Positions 1-7,288 of a stretch of DNA of 64,000 bases are shown piece by piece; the first letter of the stretch is position 1, and every line of letters begins with the position of its first letter. A program made the translations under genes and the position numbers. The notes under the pieces are model-generated. The model made no database searches. It was not told the DNA's origin and saw only the letters and a program-made list of their open reading frames with translations. The DNA is from a virus: IMG/VR virus record IMGVR_UViG_3300044797_000101, positions 55,810 to 119,809 of that record; one strand, 5' to 3'.

Positions 1-518
1 AGTATCAAGGGTTGATGATACTCTGGATTGAAGTGTTTGATGATCTTAAAGGCATCCTGCATGTTTAACCCGATCCAGGAATCCGTTAGGTATTGGTTGG
101 CAAAATTCTTTTTATCCTCAAGATAGAAGATGGGATGATCATCGACAGCTATCCAAGCTTCTACATCTTTCTGATCTTCAAGCCACCACATGATCTCCAT
201 GTTACGCGAACTAGAAAATTTACGAGGCGTAATACCAATGAGCCTTGAACTCGGAAGACGGAAGATCTTAAATAGCTCTTTAAACTGAGGAAGACTAAAT
301 TGAGCTCCCCAAGCTGAAGAGATAACGATCTTCAAATCTGGTACCTGCTTAAGGATATACCCGAGCACCCACATATTATTATAATTAACACTCTGTTTCA
401 TATGAAATAGATCTGCATCACTTAACGTATCAGCAGCTGGTTTTTTCTTATCCATGATAGATAAGAAATGCTGTTTGCTGTTTAGTACGCCATCAAAATC
501 TAGGAATAATACTTTCAT
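1..518 (-). CDS. HAD-superfamily phosphatase-like protein, C-terminus cut by window edge
   Basis: Reads in from the ATG at 518 and runs off the left edge after 172 codons. It opens with MKVLFLDFDGVLNS, the motif I of HAD hydrolases (nucleophile Asp7, acid/base Asp9). ISSAW at 66-70 fits motif II and VDD at 125-127 fits the metal-binding motif IV. The layout resembles the HAD domains associated with RNA repair proteins, which remove 3' or 5' phosphates, and an RNA ligase and HD-Pnk lie elsewhere in the window. The substrate is inference. Overlaps the upstream small gene by ATGA, so translation is probably coupled. Confidence 0.82.
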   Translation of the reverse strand, partial: MKVLFLDFDGVLNSKQHFLSIMDKKKPAADTLSDADLFHMKQSVNYNNMWVLGYILKQVPDLKIVISSAWGAQFSLPQFKELFKIFRLPSSRLIGITPRKFSSSRNMEIMWWLEDQKDVEAWIAVDDHPIFYLEDKKNFANQYLTDSWIGLNMQDAFKIIKHFNPEYHQPLI

Positions 519-634
519 TGGACCCTCGTCGTAGATTTGTAATTAGGATCGTCATACATCCTCATATTACAATCAATCAATGCAATTAAACGATCAGGTG
601 TGATAGCACATCCGTACGTCATAAATGTAATCAT
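515..634 (-). CDS. Hypothetical 39-aa protein
   Basis: Short ORF joined to both neighbours by ATGA overlaps (631-634 and 515-518), which is the main support for it being a gene. Begins MITFMTYGCAITPDRLIALI and ends KSTTRVQ. No recognisable domain; could be a small adaptor or simply a coupling ORF. Confidence 0.6.
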   Translation of the reverse strand: MITFMTYGCAITPDRLIALIDCNMRMYDDPNYKSTTRVQ

Positions 635-843
635 TCTATCCCCTTAAACCAGAATGCGTCAATCCAATCTGGTGTCATATCTGTCTTAATCCATTGTCCT
701 GATGAACCCTCTTCGAATACTCTCTTGATCTCTGTCACTGTCATTGTTTGAGTAACCATGAAAGCATACAGTATCATCTGATCAGCTATTTGCTCATCAA
801 ATGGATTATCCTTAAGTTTTACCTTGTCGCCAATTTTAAACAT
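631..843 (-). CDS. Hypothetical 70-aa protein, SH3/KOW-like start
   Basis: MFKIGDKVKLKDNP at the N-terminus is the kind of start seen in small SH3-like beta-barrels (G-D-x-V-x-L), followed by an acidic segment rich in Trp. Not assigned to a family. Sits between two membrane/small ORFs in the leftmost operon. Confidence 0.7.
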   Translation of the reverse strand: MFKIGDKVKLKDNPFDEQIADQMILYAFMVTQTMTVTEIKRVFEEGSSGQWIKTDMTPDWIDAFWFKGIE

Positions 844-844
844 A

Positions 845-940
845 TTAGTGAGTGAGCCTCGCGCCTAGAATGCCTAGGAACATTACAATAATTATAACTA
901 AGACCTTTACTGGATCTGGTAAATCTTTAAAGTCTTTCAT
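845..940 (-). CDS. Single-pass membrane peptide (31 aa)
   Basis: Translated as a 31-aa protein with a short charged start (MKDFKDLPDP) and one hydrophobic helix at about 12-27 (VLVIIIVMFLGILG). Start overlaps the end of the upstream gene by ATGA. Function unknown; tiny membrane proteins of this sort are common in phage accessory operons. Confidence 0.6.
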   Translation of the reverse strand: MKDFKDLPDPVKVLVIIIVMFLGILGARLTH

Positions 941-1251
941 ACCACTTCCGATGCGTAATATTCAGGTCGACTTTCAGACGTTACTACAAATTTCTTAATT
1001 AAACCATCGGGACATTTGATAGTGACATCCACTTCAGACCCGCCTGCGCATGTGTAATCACCTTCTGCATCCCATTCTTCTACAGCTTTTTGGGCTGCAT
1101 CCTCAGCGTCATGAGCATTGATTTTCATGGCATCCTCTTCAAAATCATCACCATGATAATCCTTAATCAAGACTAAATAAATTGGAGGGCATTTATGATG
1201 TTCAGGGAATGACATGTAAGCGTGGCATGTATTACAGAATGATGAACTCAT
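937..1251 (-). CDS. Small zinc-finger protein, 104 aa, unknown function
   Basis: The start is put at the second Met (1251) because it overlaps the stop of the upstream gene by ATGA. Cys6-x2-Cys9 then His18/His19 and Cys21 make a likely N-terminal zinc site. An acidic central segment (DDFEEDAMKINAHDAEDAAQ) and a beta-rich C-terminus follow. No family recognised. Confidence 0.7.
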   Translation of the reverse strand: MSSSFCNTCHAYMSFPEHHKCPPIYLVLIKDYHGDDFEEDAMKINAHDAEDAAQKAVEEWDAEGDYTCAGGSEVDVTIKCPDGLIKKFVVTSESRPEYYASEVV

Positions 1252-1469
1252 TTGAACCACGCTGTCCAATACATGAACAACCCTGTTTCAGGATCAGTCA
1301 TTTCATGTAGTGTTGCCAACGCAATCTTGTTATCAACTGGATGAGTAGCACCAGTGTTCTTATCAACTGCAACCAATTTCTTGTTAGCTTTCAATGCTTT
1401 GGCTTGACGATCAGTCAATGACATTGAACCACGTTGAAAGTAGAATGAATTCTTGATATTGATCTTCAT
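1248..1469 (-). CDS. Hypothetical 73-aa protein
   Basis: Basic N-terminal half and an aromatic C-terminus (FMYWTAWFK). Couples to both neighbours by ATGA overlap. A second Met at residue 16 (MSLTDRQ) could be the true start; the sequence does not settle it. No domain recognised. Confidence 0.65.
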   Translation of the reverse strand: MKINIKNSFYFQRGSMSLTDRQAKALKANKKLVAVDKNTGATHPVDNKIALATLHEMTDPETGLFMYWTAWFK

Positions 1470-1747
1470 TTCAATTCTCCTAATAATTTATTAACCTTCG
1501 CTTCAAGTTTGTCCAGCTTCTTCGTGTGATCTTCTGAGTAATAATCAATCTTATTGGTCAGACTTCTATACTTCCCCCCGAAGCCAAATAACCCTTGGAA
1601 TCTAAATTCCCAACATAGGTTCTGATCTTCATCATCCGTATGAACAAAGACAAAGTTGTTACGTAATGATTCAGGAGCACCAGCGTGAGTCACTAAGATA
1701 TCATATACCATATTTGCTGTAATAAGTGAAAGTCTTTTTCCTCTCAT
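1466..1747 (-). CDS. Hypothetical 93-aa protein
   Basis: Mixed alpha/beta composition with a Gly/Phe-rich centre (FQGLFGFGGKYRS) and a predicted C-terminal amphipathic helix (KKLDKLEAKVNKLLGELK). Overlaps both neighbours by 4 nt. Unknown function. Confidence 0.65.
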   Translation of the reverse strand: MRGKRLSLITANMVYDILVTHAGAPESLRNNFVFVHTDDEDQNLCWEFRFQGLFGFGGKYRSLTNKIDYYSEDHTKKLDKLEAKVNKLLGELK

Positions 1748-2016
1748 TTGAGCACCACAACAGCCATGTATTTACAATCGGTGCAAATCTTCTTTTGGCG
1801 AGATTCGATCTCTGAATATATCGGATCACCGCCATAGGTATGTGTTACATTCATATAGTAAACATCTCCGACATCCTTAAAGACATGCCAACCTTCAAAG
1901 CGCTCTTCTTTTCCACAGGTTTTACAGGTATGATAACGATAGCAAGGACGATGCTTCATCTCTTCAATCTTACGAGTATTCCAGTTGTGGAAACCTAATA
2001 TACAGAACAATTTCAT
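1744..2016 (-). CDS. Zinc-ribbon protein (DUF1660-like), 90 aa
   Basis: MKLFCILGFHNW followed by CYRYHTCKTCGK and a C-terminal CTDC gives two CxxC-type half-sites plus a Cys/His N-terminus. The pattern C-x4-H-x-W with a downstream CxxCG resembles small phage and prophage zinc proteins of the DUF1660 type. Role unknown. Shares one base with the upstream gene (TAATG). Confidence 0.7.
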   Translation of the reverse strand: MKLFCILGFHNWNTRKIEEMKHRPCYRYHTCKTCGKEERFEGWHVFKDVGDVYYMNVTHTYGGDPIYSEIESRQKKICTDCKYMAVVVLK

Positions 2017-2207
2017 TATTCTATCCCCACAAATTCATTGTTATCTACTTCAACCTCGGTAAGATCTTCTTCGTTCTTAACGCCTGCTTCTTTAGCTTTC
2101 TCAACGGAGGAGAAGATCTTTACAGATGGATATGGAAAAGGACCACCGCAACACTCTGGATCACTGCAGCTATTATCATCATCCATATAGCAGACGTATA
2201 CCTTCAT
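2016..2207 (-). CDS. Hypothetical 63-aa cysteine-rich protein
   Basis: N-terminal beta strand (MKVYVCYMDDD) then a Cys cluster (CSDPECCGG) and an acidic tail. The opening resembles other small phage proteins that start with MKVYV, but no family can be named. Confidence 0.6.
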   Translation of the reverse strand: MKVYVCYMDDDNSCSDPECCGGPFPYPSVKIFSSVEKAKEAGVKNEEDLTEVEVDNNEFVGIE

Positions 2208-2404
2208 TGTTTTTCCTCGGCTGGAGCGAATCCGATATTCAGGCCATCATCACCATCACGAGTAACTGTAAGCTCACCTTCTGTATACGATTTGATCAAG
2301 GCTAACACATGGGAATAATCGGCATACACAATGCCATTGATCTTTGTTTTAGCCATACCAAACAAAGCGATTTGAATCTGATCGAACTCTCTCGGTGTTA
2401 GCAT
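2204..2404 (-). CDS. Hypothetical 66-aa protein
   Basis: The start is placed at MLTPREFDQ (2404), directly after the stop of the upstream gene; a longer reading would overlap that gene in another frame. Predicted helical N-terminus and an acidic end (FAPAEEKQ). Unknown function. Confidence 0.6.
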   Translation of the reverse strand: MLTPREFDQIQIALFGMAKTKINGIVYADYSHVLALIKSYTEGELTVTRDGDDGLNIGFAPAEEKQ

Positions 2405-2405
2405 T

Positions 2406-2618
2406 TTACCATCCCCACTTTTTAGTAGTGTCATAAAAAGCTTGTTCAGGATCAATAGGCTCAATCGTATCTTGATCTACTTCTCCAGTAGCATCACAGC
2501 GATCACAAGGCAATGTCGCTGGATGACCTAATGCACTATGTCCAAAAATACCCTTGTGTCCATCACAACGAGGACATTTCACAAAGATCTTTCGTTTACG
2601 TAGGATAGAATCATTCAT
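2406..2618 (-). CDS. DnaJ-type CxxC zinc protein, 70 aa
   Basis: CPRCDGHKGIFG at 15-26 and CDRCDATGEV at 38-47 form two CxxCxGxG-like half-sites, as in the central zinc domain of DnaJ. No J domain is present. Such stand-alone modules are common in phages and are usually annotated only as zinc fingers. Confidence 0.7.
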   Translation of the reverse strand: MNDSILRKRKIFVKCPRCDGHKGIFGHSALGHPATLPCDRCDATGEVDQDTIEPIDPEQAFYDTTKKWGW

Positions 2619-2977
2619 CGTAATGCCTCCAATAGATTTACGAGATAATGCCGTTTAAGTTTAAGATTGACTGCAGTCAAAAGCTCTTTGACATACTTGT
2701 TCTTTAAATCCTTCTTGACAAGTTTAAGCGCCTTGGTTAATGATAATGCTGTATCAGTAAAGAATACCACGCGATCACCAATCCCACCACGACGATCAGG
2801 TACCCAACTAAAATTATAGGAATCAATACGACCTGGAACACAGTATCGACTTATTGAAGCTCCATGATCTGTTATATGGATGGATAGATATTGATGACCC
2901 CATTTTGTTCTAGCTACAAGGGTATTGTCAGAGTATAGCGTTTTATCTTCGTGATTGTAATCGATAGTTAAGCTCAT
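2615..2977 (-). CDS. Hypothetical 120-aa protein
   Basis: Beta-rich N-terminal 70 residues and a basic helical C-terminus (LKLVKKDLKNKYVKELL). ATGA overlaps on both sides place it firmly in the operon. Not recognised. Confidence 0.65.
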   Translation of the reverse strand: MSLTIDYNHEDKTLYSDNTLVARTKWGHQYLSIHITDHGASISRYCVPGRIDSYNFSWVPDRRGGIGDRVVFFTDTALSLTKALKLVKKDLKNKYVKELLTAVNLKLKRHYLVNLLEALR

Positions 2978-3123
2978 AAGAAGTTCTCCAATATAGTACC
3001 GAGGACAAAGAACAGACCAAGTGTTTCAAAGCCTACATTTGTACCATAGACAATGCCAACAGCTAATGACAAGTCCACTGTTCCTGATGGACATGTGATA
3101 GTAAACTTATGTTCTTTTTTCAT
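2974..3123 (-). CDS. Small membrane protein (49 aa)
   Basis: Translated as a 49-aa protein. A basic start and a short polar region (KFTITCPSGT) are followed by a hydrophobic stretch of about 25 residues reaching the C-terminus (LAVGIVYG... LGLFFVLGTIL). ATGA overlaps at 2974-2977 and 3120-3123 support it. Confidence 0.6.
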   Translation of the reverse strand: MKKEHKFTITCPSGTVDLSLAVGIVYGTNVGFETLGLFFVLGTILENFL

Positions 3124-3287
3124 AATCCTAACCTATCACATAATTGCAAGATATAATAAGCCTCAATGAATAAGAAGCATACAAAGCTCGCAAGCTTCTC
3201 AAAGATATTAACCTTTTGTGAGCTAACAATCAAAGCTTCAGCATATAAGAAGAAGCACATCGCTGCCACAACGAATAAGGTTAGCAT
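3120..3287 (-). CDS. Two-helix small membrane protein (55 aa)
   Basis: The 55-aa product has hydrophobic stretches at about 1-20 (MLTLFVVAAMCFFLYAEALI) and 33-48 (ASFVCFLFIEAYYIL), suggesting a hairpin in the membrane. It shares a single base with the next gene. Function unknown; the neighbour downstream is also a membrane peptide. Confidence 0.6.
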   Translation of the reverse strand: MLTLFVVAAMCFFLYAEALIVSSQKVNIFEKLASFVCFLFIEAYYILQLCDRLGL

Positions 3288-3466
3288 TAACGTTTGACCT
3301 CTCTAAGAAATTGTAGATGCGCCTCATCGTACTTCATCATACCTTTTGGATATGGGAACTTAATGAACACACGAGTCTTAAGGATGTTATCCACGACTCC
3401 GACACCCCAATCAGGGTACCAAGTGTCTTCGACTTTCGTTCCAAAATCTAGCTCTTCAATGTTCAT
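3287..3466 (-). CDS. Hypothetical 59-aa protein
   Basis: 59 aa beginning MNIEELDFGTKVEDTWYPDWG, with V-V-D and V-F-I-K strands and a basic end. The pattern (G-T-x-V ... G-x-G-V-V) is typical of a small beta-barrel. ATGA overlap with the upstream gene. Confidence 0.6.
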   Translation of the reverse strand: MNIEELDFGTKVEDTWYPDWGVGVVDNILKTRVFIKFPYPKGMMKYDEAHLQFLREVKR

Positions 3467-3642
3467 TGGTTAATGTGAACCGTATCAATGCTATTGATAT
3501 TAATATAATAGTTTGAGCCTGCATCAGCAAACACCAAGATCGAATTAGGAACATCAATGCTGATGATGGTTCCAGTAAACAGTCTACCGTGAATCAATAG
3601 ATCCAACGATTTACCGACTAATGTTTGTAATAGGTTAAGCAT
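3463..3642 (-). CDS. Lsm-like small beta-barrel candidate (59 aa)
   Basis: First gene after the 3654-3682 promoter, with GGATAT ahead of the ATG. The 59-aa sequence has the strand pattern of an Sm-like fold: an N-terminal helix (LNLLQTLVGKS), L-D-L-L-I-H-G-R, L-F-T-G-T-I-I-S-I-D, I-L-V-F-A-D, N-Y-Y-I-N-I-N-S-I. A short barrel protein of the Lsm or DUF2642 kind is possible; identity is inference. Confidence 0.6.
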   Translation of the reverse strand: MLNLLQTLVGKSLDLLIHGRLFTGTIISIDVPNSILVFADAGSNYYININSIDTVHINQ

Positions 3643-3653
3643 ATATCCTCTTT

Positions 3654-3682
3654 ATTATAACAGGTATTTGGGGTTTTGTAAA
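3654..3682 (-). promoter_or_regulatory. Promoter, TTTACA-17-TATAAT with extended -10
   Basis: On the minus strand: -35 TTTACA (3682-3677), 17 bp spacer ending TGT, -10 TATAAT (3659-3654). A G-run precedes the -35. A perfect 7-bp inverted repeat (GGGGTTT ACA AAACCCC) overlaps the -35. Drives the leftmost operon (3642 to 1). Confidence 0.85.
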
Positions 3683-3691
3683 CCCCCTATT

Positions 3692-3907
3692 TTAATGTTT
3701 ATTTGGAGAGACAGGTTCAACCTTTACAGTTGTCACTGTCTTTAAAGCATCAGCAAAGGCTGACTCTTCATCTGCTCCATAACCTGCTACGATGCGACCA
3801 TTGCTATGTCTTACACCAACAAACCACTTTCCCCATGATACAACTGGGGAAGCAGTGGAATGCTGGACTTCGAAACCTAGAGCAACCAATTCTTCTTTGC
3901 TTGCCAT
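3692..3907 (-). CDS. Hypothetical 71-aa protein
   Basis: Contains F-V-G-V-R-H-S-N-G-R-I-V-A-G-Y-G, an alternating strand-turn-strand core, then a helix and a Val/Pro tail. Last gene of its unit, ending just before the promoter at 3654. Unknown function. Confidence 0.65.
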   Translation of the reverse strand: MASKEELVALGFEVQHSTASPVVSWGKWFVGVRHSNGRIVAGYGADEESAFADALKTVTTVKVEPVSPNKH

Positions 3908-3916
3908 AATATCTCC

Positions 3917-4423
3917 TTACTGCGCTGCGTATTCGCCTGCAGCTCGTAATTTAAAAGGACTCACAATAACGCGTGGCTCAACATAGAGAGGAGCGATATT
4001 GCCTTTCTGAGTAGGATCGATGCATGTAACCCATGTTCCCTCAGCATTAGCTGGCATAAACAATCCGTTTGGTTCTGCTTGTGGGATTGTAACGTTCGTT
4101 CCCCAATTAGCTTCTTTCATTGGGTTAGAGAATTGCGTTGCGTAAGGAACTCCATACCCAATGCTATCGCACAAGTGCCAAAGCTTTCCATTCATGTCAG
4201 GGATATATGAGTAGGTAGCAATGTTCTGATCACGAAGCTCATACAGCTTACGGACAAGCTTAAGCTCAGTGTAGTTGGTGATACCAGGCAATCCTACTTG
4301 AGCGACCGCTTGCTGCTGCATTCCTTCTTGCTGCTGTTGAACCTTCTGATCAGCTGATTGATCACAACCAGTGACAATAATAACTCCAACCAATCCCATC
4401 ATCATTAATAGTATACGATTCAT
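3917..4423 (-). CDS. Secreted lipoprotein, 168 aa
   Basis: The N-terminus MNRILLMMMGLVGVIIVTGC is a signal peptide with a lipobox (VTG-Cys20), so the mature protein should be lipid-anchored. A Gln-rich linker (25-40) precedes a globular domain with Cys at about 87 and 137. Coupled to the membrane gene upstream by ATGA. The pair could act together at the envelope, for example in superinfection exclusion, but no such function is shown by the sequence. Confidence 0.75.
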   Translation of the reverse strand: MNRILLMMMGLVGVIIVTGCDQSADQKVQQQQEGMQQQAVAQVGLPGITNYTELKLVRKLYELRDQNIATYSYIPDMNGKLWHLCDSIGYGVPYATQFSNPMKEANWGTNVTIPQAEPNGLFMPANAEGTWVTCIDPTQKGNIAPLYVEPRVIVSPFKLRAAGEYAAQ

Positions 4424-4749
4424 TGTAAGCTCCTTATGAATACTTGAAGATCGATAGGCAATAAAGAATTATCAATCGTGGAAGCTTCAGACAAGATCAA
4501 GGTACGAAGTGCAGCGCGTTGATTCGTATCCGATGATTCTTGATATTGAAAACGCAAGTGACAGAGGTACTCTACTTTTCCTTCAACATAACTCTGTGTA
4601 TGTTCAAACACGTTACGTTGTGCATTCGCATACTTGGGTGCCCAGAATTTAAAGCTATTGTAATCATAGCCTGTAAAGATAAAGCCCAGTACAAAGATCC
4701 CAACCAATGCTACCAATCCTAACAACACTGCTTTAAGTTCATCCATCAT
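4420..4749 (-). CDS. Phage membrane protein with extramembrane helix, 109 aa
   Basis: One transmembrane helix at 8-27, then YDYNSFKFWAPKYANAQRNV and FEHTQSYVEGK and a helical domain. This arrangement (APKYxxxQRxVFExTQSYxxGK) is familiar to me from a widespread uncharacterised phage membrane family. Paired with the lipoprotein downstream. Met1 or Met2 could start. Confidence 0.7.
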   Translation of the reverse strand: MMDELKAVLLGLVALVGIFVLGFIFTGYDYNSFKFWAPKYANAQRNVFEHTQSYVEGKVEYLCHLRFQYQESSDTNQRAALRTLILSEASTIDNSLLPIDLQVFIRSLQ

Positions 4750-4766
4750 AATCTCCTTATCGTTTA

Positions 4767-4901
4767 TTATCCTAAATCCTGCATAGTTATTTTAGTAAGT
4801 GCTGCCGCCAAATATGTAGGCGATATCTGTAAGTATTCAGCTAATCGTTTAATGATCTCTTCACCTTCAAGCTTTGTTGTCCCACAAGCGTCAAATGCCA
4901 T
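4767..4901 (-). CDS. Hypothetical 44-aa protein
   Basis: 44 aa, MAFDACGTTKLEGEEIIKRL at the start, then YLQISPTYLAAAL. The helix-turn-helix-like spacing is too short to call a DNA-binding domain. Starts 2 nt before the stop of the upstream gene region. Low information. Confidence 0.5.
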   Translation of the reverse strand: MAFDACGTTKLEGEEIIKRLAEYLQISPTYLAAALTKITMQDLG

Positions 4902-4902
4902 A

Positions 4903-5142
4903 TTAGAATCCTACCTGAATTCGAGTAGGTCCACCTGGTCCAAGCTCTCTTAAGATCTCTTGAATCTCCTGCTCTTCTTTTGCTTTCTTAGCAATATATG
5001 CCTTACGTTGCTTTGGAGTCATAGCCTCGAACTTAGCTTTTTCAGCTGCAGCTTTGTCCAGTAAACCATTTAGTACTTGATCAAATGTCATAGCTGGAAC
5101 AGAAATAGGAATTGCTTTATTTACTACTTTCTTTTTAGCCAT
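4903..5142 (-). CDS. Lys-rich helical protein, 79 aa
   Basis: Basic start (MAKKKVVNKAIP), then a long charged helix from about 28 to 66 (DKAAAEKAKFEAMTPKQRKA and on) and a Gly-Pro end. Nucleic-acid binding is plausible from charge only. SD-like AGGAG lies upstream. Confidence 0.65.
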   Translation of the reverse strand: MAKKKVVNKAIPISVPAMTFDQVLNGLLDKAAAEKAKFEAMTPKQRKAYIAKKAKEEQEIQEILRELGPGGPTRIQVGF

Positions 5143-5350
5143 TTAAAATCTCCTTAGTAAATGTATCTAGAGTAAATCCAACGCATTGACATTCAATACA
5201 ATTAAAGTTCTCATCATTGCCATGAGATAAGTTTGAATGACCACACCAACAATTACCTGCATCATTAGTATAAGGCCAACCCGTTAAGGTAAGCAATGCT
5301 GCAGCTTCTGAAATCTCTTGGAGCGTATCTTCGTTCACGTTAGAATCCAT
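5135..5350 (-). CDS. Zn-tail family head without the tail (71 aa)
   Basis: Start chosen at 5350 (MDSNVNE) because it overlaps the end of the upstream gene. The head is complete: Cys34, Cys36, His38, His43, then Cys51, Cys54, Cys56 and VGF. Where the main family has DNLxYLE this protein ends LDTFTKEILNG. It lies 4 kb from the main array. Confidence 0.7.
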   Translation of the reverse strand: MDSNVNEDTLQEISEAAALLTLTGWPYTNDAGNCWCGHSNLSHGNDENFNCIECQCVGFTLDTFTKEILNG

Positions 5351-5510
5351 ACTTATCCTTCCCATTATAGATAGGCACAAATGGAACGCCTAGGTTAGGT
5401 TTCTTATCATCTGGCAATAGCATATACTCGTGAAAGCATTTGTCACAACGACCTAAAAAGTCTAGGTCCTTCGCTTCGAATTCACCTTTACACATTACAC
5501 AAGGTTTCAT
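5340..5510 (-). CDS. Zinc-ribbon protein (56 aa)
   Basis: 56 aa starting MKPCVMCKGEFEAKD, with CVMC (4-7) and CDKC (22-25) as the two half-sites of a treble-clef or ribbon. C-terminal half is Pro/Lys-rich. Overlaps the next gene by 11 nt. Confidence 0.65.
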   Translation of the reverse strand: MKPCVMCKGEFEAKDLDFLGRCDKCFHEYMLLPDDKKPNLGVPFVPIYNGKDKYGF

Positions 5511-5515
5511 CTTAA

Positions 5516-5626
5516 TCACAATGCTTTCTTTCTCAAGATAGCAAGCTCACACACGAGCTCTTGAATTTGCTCAGGAGTAAGCTTATTATATTCTACCACA
5601 TGTTCCGCTAATTGTTGAATAGTCAT
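5516..5626 (-). CDS. Hypothetical 36-aa helical peptide
   Basis: Reads MTIQQLAEHVVEYNKLTPEQ then IQELVCELAILRKKAL. Two amphipathic helices, small enough to be a protein-protein interaction peptide. ATGA overlap with the upstream gene is the best support. Confidence 0.5.
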   Translation of the reverse strand: MTIQQLAEHVVEYNKLTPEQIQELVCELAILRKKAL

Positions 5627-5784
5627 TTCTTGCCTCGTTTAAAGACCAAGAGCAGTCCAGGTTGTCTTACCATTCCCTTCTTGCACCGTTTACGTTTAGG
5701 CGCGTTACAAATCTTATGAGCACCATTCAAGCAATTATAGCATTGCGTTCCATTATAATTAGTACACAAGCAAGGATGAATCAT
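5623..5784 (-). CDS. Cys-rich basic protein (53 aa)
   Basis: Seven cysteines within the first 34 residues (Cys5, 7, 15, 18, 26, 34 region) followed by a very basic end (KRKRCKKGMVRQ...FKRGKK). A zinc- and nucleic-acid-binding peptide is likely; no family recognised. Confidence 0.55.
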   Translation of the reverse strand: MIHPCLCTNYNGTQCYNCLNGAHKICNAPKRKRCKKGMVRQPGLLLVFKRGKK

Positions 5785-6311
5785 TGTAGTTCCTTAACTC
5801 CTGATAGATCCTCGTTCACATCGCCTCGACCAATGTTTCTATTCCAAATCAAGTACGTAAGCATGTCAGCAATTTGAGCCTCTGCTTCTTCTTCAGTTTT
5901 AGTAGACCATACTTGAGGTTCGCCATCCTTCATCTTATCCCCTCGAGCGTAGCTTAAAACCTCATTATCTTGTGTAATCTCATATCTATTATTAGCCCAT
6001 TCTAACCAAACATTGAGCTCTTCTAAAGAAATTCCGAGTTTATTTTCAGTATATTGTAAGCAACCTTGTAGACGTTCCTCAATGCTTTTGCGTTGCGCTG
6101 TTGTCCAGGGTTTAACAATACGTGAAGGTGAAGCAAACGTCCATTCACGTTTGAACTCAGCTTCCCATTGTTTCGTAAACGCTTCAATGTGCGCAGCACG
6201 AATAGCTGCTGTTGCTTCTTGTCGAGGTTTAAGCTCCACACCGCTATAAACATAGACCTTTGCCTCTTGATACAGGTTGCGTTCTAATGGGGTTGCAAAT
6301 TCCGTTACCAT
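5781..6311 (-). CDS. Hypothetical 176-aa protein
   Basis: Mostly helical with many charged residues; includes WTFASPSRIVKPWTTAQRKS and a C-terminal acidic helix. Overlaps both neighbours. No catalytic motif seen. Confidence 0.65.
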   Translation of the reverse strand: MVTEFATPLERNLYQEAKVYVYSGVELKPRQEATAAIRAAHIEAFTKQWEAEFKREWTFASPSRIVKPWTTAQRKSIEERLQGCLQYTENKLGISLEELNVWLEWANNRYEITQDNEVLSYARGDKMKDGEPQVWSTKTEEEAEAQIADMLTYLIWNRNIGRGDVNEDLSGVKELQ

Positions 6312-6580
6312 GACTCCACCAAATCCTTTGCTTCCTTCAATCCCAAACCAGTCCTCTCACGAACTGATCTGATTGTTGGAATGAATTGCTGACTGCTACG
6401 TCCACCTGCTTGCTTAAAGTATTCTCTTAGATCATGCAAAGGATCGTCAACCTTCTCGCCAAGCTTCACATGCTCTTCATTCAGCATACCAAGTAGAATA
6501 TCACGATTGCGTTTACTAATCAACCTGAATTCTCTTAATGCAACCTGCATACTCTCAAGATCTTTTAATGAATCAGCCAT
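6305..6580 (-). CDS. Small protein with ribosomal L7/L12-like C-terminal motif (91 aa)
   Basis: Residues 65-91 (FIPTIRSVRERTGLGLKEAK then DLVESW) match the core of the bL12 C-terminal domain, where VIKxVRxxTGLGLKEAKDLVE forms the factor-binding helices. The N-terminal half is an unrelated charged helix. In the ribosome this surface recruits translation GTPases; mimicry is an inference. The protein is shorter than bL12 (about 120 aa). Confidence 0.7.
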   Translation of the reverse strand: MADSLKDLESMQVALREFRLISKRNRDILLGMLNEEHVKLGEKVDDPLHDLREYFKQAGGRSSQQFIPTIRSVRERTGLGLKEAKDLVESW

Positions 6581-6800
6581 TGGATAATACCTCCTTGCGA
6601 TAGAGTGAACGTAGCAACGGATCAGGAGCAGACGTCACAACCTCACGGATGAATCGACCTTGTACTGTATCTTTAAGCCGTTCCCAATTAAAGGAATCCC
6701 AAAGATAACCGGCAGCTTCATGGATGCACTCACGATTATTAGCCGACTCATTGGCTATGTTACGAACCAAATTATTAAAGTCTTGATCGTCACGAACCAT
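6573..6800 (-). CDS. Hypothetical 75-aa protein
   Basis: Start set at 6800 (MVRDDQDF), which has GGGGAGAA just upstream in the end of the previous gene; a longer reading overlaps in another frame. Helical, with Trp-rich centre (LWDSFNWERL). Unknown. Confidence 0.65.
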   Translation of the reverse strand: MVRDDQDFNNLVRNIANESANNRECIHEAAGYLWDSFNWERLKDTVQGRFIREVVTSAPDPLLRSLYRKEVLSNG

Positions 6801-6802
6801 TG

Positions 6803-7288
6803 TTATTCTCCCCACGTTTCGGTATCAGCTTCAACCTTATCAGCAGTCTTTTCAGCCATATTAACAATCACACATTTATCTTCTGTGCCATCCCATTCAA
6901 AGGAAAGTCCAACCTTAGCAAGCGTTCCAGCGAGAAGCTTACCTACATCTAATGTTGAGACGGGTTTTTTATCAGGGTATTTATTGGTGGAAGCATCAGC
7001 GAAAGAGATATAGAGTTTACCGGAGGGAAGACGACCGCGATGATCTGTAACAAGATCTTCAGCGCTTTGACGATTGTAGAAAACATAACCTGTTACTGGT
7101 TTATTCTTATCATGCAATCCTTCAATATGAGTACCAATCTCATATGATCCACAAGAACCACAGCACCCAAAACTCTGTCTCGCAATGAGTTTAGCTTCAC
7201 GGAGGAGTTTGAAAACCTTATTAAGCTTTACTTTGTTCTCAGCGATCGTGTCTTCAAATCTGTCAATCTCTTGATATGTAGGTCGCAT
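6803..7288 (-). CDS. DUF6891-like protein, 161 aa
   Basis: Layout is N-terminal helix, Ala-Arg-x-x-Phe then CCGSCGS at about 42-48, then GYVFYNRQSAEDL at 67-79, then a beta-rich end. This order (CCxxC, GYxFYxxQxxE) matches the uncharacterised DUF6891 type. Function unknown. Confidence 0.65.
   Translation of the reverse strand: MRPTYQEIDRFEDTIAENKVKLNKVFKLLREAKLIARQSFGCCGSCGSYEIGTHIEGLHDKNKPVTGYVFYNRQSAEDLVTDHRGRLPSGKLYISFADASTNKYPDKKPVSTLDVGKLLAGTLAKVGLSFEWDGTEDKCVIVNMAEKTADKVEADTETWGE

Noticed and set aside
3669-3686. GGGGTTT-ACA-AAACCCC hairpin as a terminator
   Set aside because: No T-run follows on either strand in the right place, and it overlaps a consensus -35; treated as part of the promoter region.
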